Assembly: GCA_963697205.1 (NCBI GenBank) | Contig: CAVONB010000014.1 | Coordinates: 156,841-220,840, forward strand | Length of the DNA: 64,000 bases | Reading direction: 5' to 3' | Source of the DNA: CAVONB01 sp963697205 | GTDB taxonomy: Bacteria > Pseudomonadota > Alphaproteobacteria > Rhizobiales > Hyphomicrobiaceae | Shown: one piece after another, positions 62,205 through 64,000 of the stretch | Layout: each line of letters begins with the position of its first letter | Position numbering within the stretch: the first letter of the stretch is position 1 | Made by a program: the position numbers and the translations under genes | The notes under the pieces: model-generated | Database searches by the model: none | What the model was told of the DNA's origin: nothing | What the model saw: only the letters and a program-made list of their open reading frames with translations

Positions 62205-62380
62205 TCCGCCTCGTACAGGCGGGGGCGGAGATGTCGGGACTGCAGGGCCGCATCCCCAGCCGGGTGGGCTTTCAAACGACGTTGGGCACCGAACTGGCTG
62301 AGCTGGAGTACGGATCTGCTCCACCGGCCGGGGAATCATGACCTCGATCCAGTTTACCCGGGGAGGTCACATTCGAGCGT
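62205..62380 (+). pseudogene. Degenerate fragment of an F-ATPase beta subunit gene
   Basis: A plus-strand segment reading VQAGAEMSGLQGRIPSRVGF then QTTLGTELAELE, which parallels VQAGAEISGLLGRIPSRVGYQPTLGTELAELE of the intact atpD in this window. Beyond 62310 similarity continues with small indels (ICSTG..., MTSIQ). About 60 codons are recognisable and no start or Walker A is present. It is in the opposite orientation to the intact operon and may be a relic of a second N-ATPase copy. Confidence 0.7.
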
Positions 62381-62443
62381 CTGCCCTTCGACAACCTAGA
62401 AAAGCATGTAGCTCGAGCTGGTTCCGTGACGCGTGACAAACCA

Positions 62444-62893
62444 TCACTCGCTCGTCTTGCCGTCGAAATGCTCATCTGCGGCGTCTGCGTCGGCCTTGGT
62501 TTTGTGAACCGTACCATCGCGATGCTCCGGCGGCGCATAAAGGGTGTAGAGACGAAGCGGCTTCTCGCCTGTGTTGACGATGTTGTGCCGCGCTCCCGCC
62601 GGGACGACGATCGCGTCGTCGCTCTTGATCCTCGATCGACGCCCGTCGATCCAGACCTCGCCCTTGCCTTTCTCGACACGGAAAAACTGATCTCGATCCT
62701 CGTGCGTCTCTTCGCCGATCTCTTCACCCGGTTAAATCGCCATCAGCACGAGCTGCAGGTTCGTACCGGTGTACAAGACACGCCGGAAATCCGAATTCTC
62801 CTCCGTCAGCTCTTCAATGTCCGCTACGAAGCCTGTCATGCTCCGAACACTCAACTTTGCGGCTTGCGCAGCCTGCGGCACGACCTTGCTCAT
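62444..62893 (-). pseudogene. Cupin protein with an in-frame TAA
   Basis: 149-codon frame from ATG 62893 to a stop at 62444-62446. The first 53 codons read MSKVVPQAAQAAKLSVRSMT to LQLVLMAI. A TAA at 62732-62734 then interrupts and the same frame continues PGEEIGEETHEDRDQFFRVE, VPAGARHNIVNTGEKPLRLY and TLYAPPEHRDGTVHKTKADA, the double-stranded beta-helix of a mannose-6-phosphate isomerase-like cupin. Homologues have LKPGEEIG at the break, so one base change (AAA to TAA) could explain it. Confidence 0.82.
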
Positions 62894-62940
62894 GTCGTTA
62901 GAATCCCATGCAAAAAACTTCTCAAATGATCAGCCCAGAA

Positions 62941-63159
62941 TCATCCGACCTTCACCGCTGTCGCAGATCGGCAGGTCTTAACCCCCAAGGCTGTGTATAG
63001 AGGGCACCATCCTACCAGACCCGTTGCTAGCGGAATGAGGCCAATCCAGCCCCAAACCGTCTGATAGGCAGCTCCAAACAGGCCGACAGCAGACGCGAGC
63101 AGCGCCAGCCCCAAGACGATACGCAAGACGCGATCGATTGTTCCGACATTAGCAGACAT
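62941..63159 (-). CDS. DUF2892 inner-membrane protein
   Basis: 72-aa protein, MSANVGTIDRVLRIVLGLAL..., with two membrane helices (IDRVLRIVLGLALLASAVGL and WGWIGLIPLATGLVGWCPLYTALG). GTIDRxxRIxLG and GxCPLYxxLG are the DUF2892 (YgaP C-terminal-like) hallmarks. Such proteins often accompany rhodanese or redox-stress genes. An upstream in-frame start at 63171 is possible. Confidence 0.85.
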   Translation of the reverse strand: MSANVGTIDRVLRIVLGLALLASAVGLFGAAYQTVWGWIGLIPLATGLVGWCPLYTALGVKTCRSATAVKVG

Positions 63160-63268
63160 GAGAATTCCCATTCGTTGGAAGAATATGAATGCGGTCGACT
63201 ACTTGGCTGGGAGGGGGGCGGACAGATGCTCTTGTGAGCGCCCTTGATCCGATACCTGTCCAGCTCGG

Positions 63269-63481
63269 TCAGGGATAGGCGCAATGCGAACTGCTCTTGA
63301 TCGAATTGCGCGAATGGAATTTGTCGAAGTCGACATGGATTGCGGTCGGCGCGCCGTCGTGGGTCGCCGCAAGAGTGTCAATTCTGTCGGCCAGCTCCAT
63401 GAGGGTGGCGCCTGCCGTTAGCAGGAACGAGTGTGCACCGTCATCGAACTGGACCATCACATGCGGCGGATTTTTCGTCAT
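63269..63481 (-). CDS. Small hypothetical protein
   Basis: 70-aa protein, MTKNPPHVMVQFDDGAHSFL..., with LLTAGATLMELADRIDTLAA and a C-terminal IHVDFDKF segment. The pattern suggests a compact beta-alpha-beta fold. No known family was recognised. It lies 110 bp upstream of the DUF2892 gene on the same strand. An earlier start at 63493 is possible. Confidence 0.6.
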   Translation of the reverse strand: MTKNPPHVMVQFDDGAHSFLLTAGATLMELADRIDTLAATHDGAPTAIHVDFDKFHSRNSIKSSSHCAYP

Positions 63482-63730
63482 GATTGCCTCCACTCAAACA
63501 TCGGATCAGGAGACCCAGCATTCCATGGTCTTAGACACCGACTGGCCGATCTAAGCTCGGGCCTGTTGGCCTTTCGATTGGCTGGCCAAGTGATCCAATG
63601 TAATATTAGCGAGTCGACGCCGAGGCGGAGTAGACTCGGAAAATACTCACTTGCCGAGCCATAATTTGATCGAATGGGAAACCCGTGGGCAGCTCGAAGT
63701 GTGTGTGCGTCGGGACAACTCTATTTTGTT

Positions 63731-63895
63731 CTAAATTCGGCCAAGCAGCATCAAGATCACAACGACAATCAGCACTGTTCCGAGGAGTCCGACGCCGCCG
63801 TGGCCGAAGCCATACCCGTACCCCCCGAAGCGGCCGCTGAAGCCGCCCAACAGCAGGATAATGAGGAGGATGATGAGGATTGTACTGAGCGGCAT
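63731..63895 (-). CDS. DUF3309 small membrane protein
   Basis: 54-aa protein, MPLSTILIILLIILLLGGFS..., with a Gly/Phe/Tyr-rich loop (GRFGGYGYGFGHGGVG) and a second hydrophobic helix (LLGTVLIVVVILMLLGRI). This layout is the hallmark of DUF3309, a stress-linked family common in rhizobia. A palindromic FNR-like box (63982-63995) lies 87 bp upstream. Confidence 0.85.
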   Translation of the reverse strand: MPLSTILIILLIILLLGGFSGRFGGYGYGFGHGGVGLLGTVLIVVVILMLLGRI

Positions 63896-63981
63896 GGCGT
63901 GTGCTCCAGTGGGAAAGCGTCCCGGCCCCGTTGTCGAAGTGGGCAAGTAGAGCAGTCTATGAGGCCACGATCGGAGCCGCA

Positions 63982-63995
63982 CTGATCCAAATCAG
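63982..63995. promoter_or_regulatory. FNR/FixK-like palindrome upstream of the DUF3309 gene
   Basis: CTGATCCAAATCAG is a near-consensus FNR/FixK palindrome (one mismatch at each outer position). It lies 87 bp before the DUF3309 start, close to the window edge. Confidence 0.4.
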
Positions 63996-64000
63996 GTCGG

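Overview
The window looks like accessory DNA from a high-GC alphaproteobacterium, most likely of the Bradyrhizobium/Rhodopseudomonas type. This rests on codon use, rhizobial-type short genes (46-aa Lys-rich ORF, DUF3309, DUF2892), FNR/FixK-like boxes, CbpM-type chaperones and a PhyR-like receiver fragment. No rRNA, tRNA or CRISPR array was seen. The region mixes working stress and energy operons with insertion sequences and genes in several stages of decay.

Layout. 0-9 kb: end of a flavin monooxygenase, an aldo/keto reductase, a P1B metal ATPase next to a universal stress protein, and a three-gene ABC exporter (ATPase, FtsX permease, HlyD adaptor). 9-16 kb: an IS256-family element split by an IS110/IS1111-type element, a diheme cytochrome c, a MAPEG protein, a cytochrome c'-like protein lacking its haem site, and a second, intact IS256-family element. 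16-24 kb: LysR regulator divergent from a Bug-type binding protein, a methyltransferase, a frameshifted peroxiredoxin, a zinc ribbon protein, and a cupin/TetR pair with twin palindromic operators. 24-29 kb: an IS1595 element inside a small unknown gene with a visible 8-bp target duplication, a CHASE2 membrane protein, a PolX-like helix-hairpin-helix protein and a zinc alcohol dehydrogenase. 29.8-35.6 kb: a protein quality-control island (Hsp20, GroEL, a protein-isoaspartate methyltransferase/erythromycin-esterase fusion, DnaJ/CbpA, CbpM). 35.7-40.3 kb: decayed genes (flavin reductase with an in-frame stop, ParB-domain DNA methyltransferase remnant, receiver fragment) and hydrolases.

40.3-51.1 kb: a complete N-type F-ATPase operon in the canonical order atpDCQRBEFAG. 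Its c subunit has two glutamates, as in Na+-binding rotors. Next to it are a small cytochrome c, a large P2-type cation ATPase and a second universal stress protein. 51.3-55.7 kb: 2-oxoacid dehydrogenase E1 alpha, E1 beta and E2 plus an amino-acid dehydrogenase, ending at a perfect 14-bp hairpin. 55.7-60 kb: an iron-binding periplasmic protein and IS66/IS3 wreckage. 60-64 kb: NhaA, a ribosome-hibernation factor, a degenerate second atpD fragment, a cupin with an in-frame stop, and small membrane or unknown proteins.

Working together: FNR/FixK-type boxes (one perfect, others with one or two mismatches) lie mostly about 60-160 bp upstream of the stress protein/P1B ATPase, ABC exporter, Hsp20/alcohol dehydrogenase, N-ATPase, cytochrome c, P2-ATPase/stress protein and DUF3309 genes. 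My inference is that much of the window is a low-oxygen, energy-stress and ion-homeostasis island (ATP-driven Na+/H+ or cation export, NhaA, chaperones, ribosome hibernation), embedded in DNA eroded by IS activity and small mutations.
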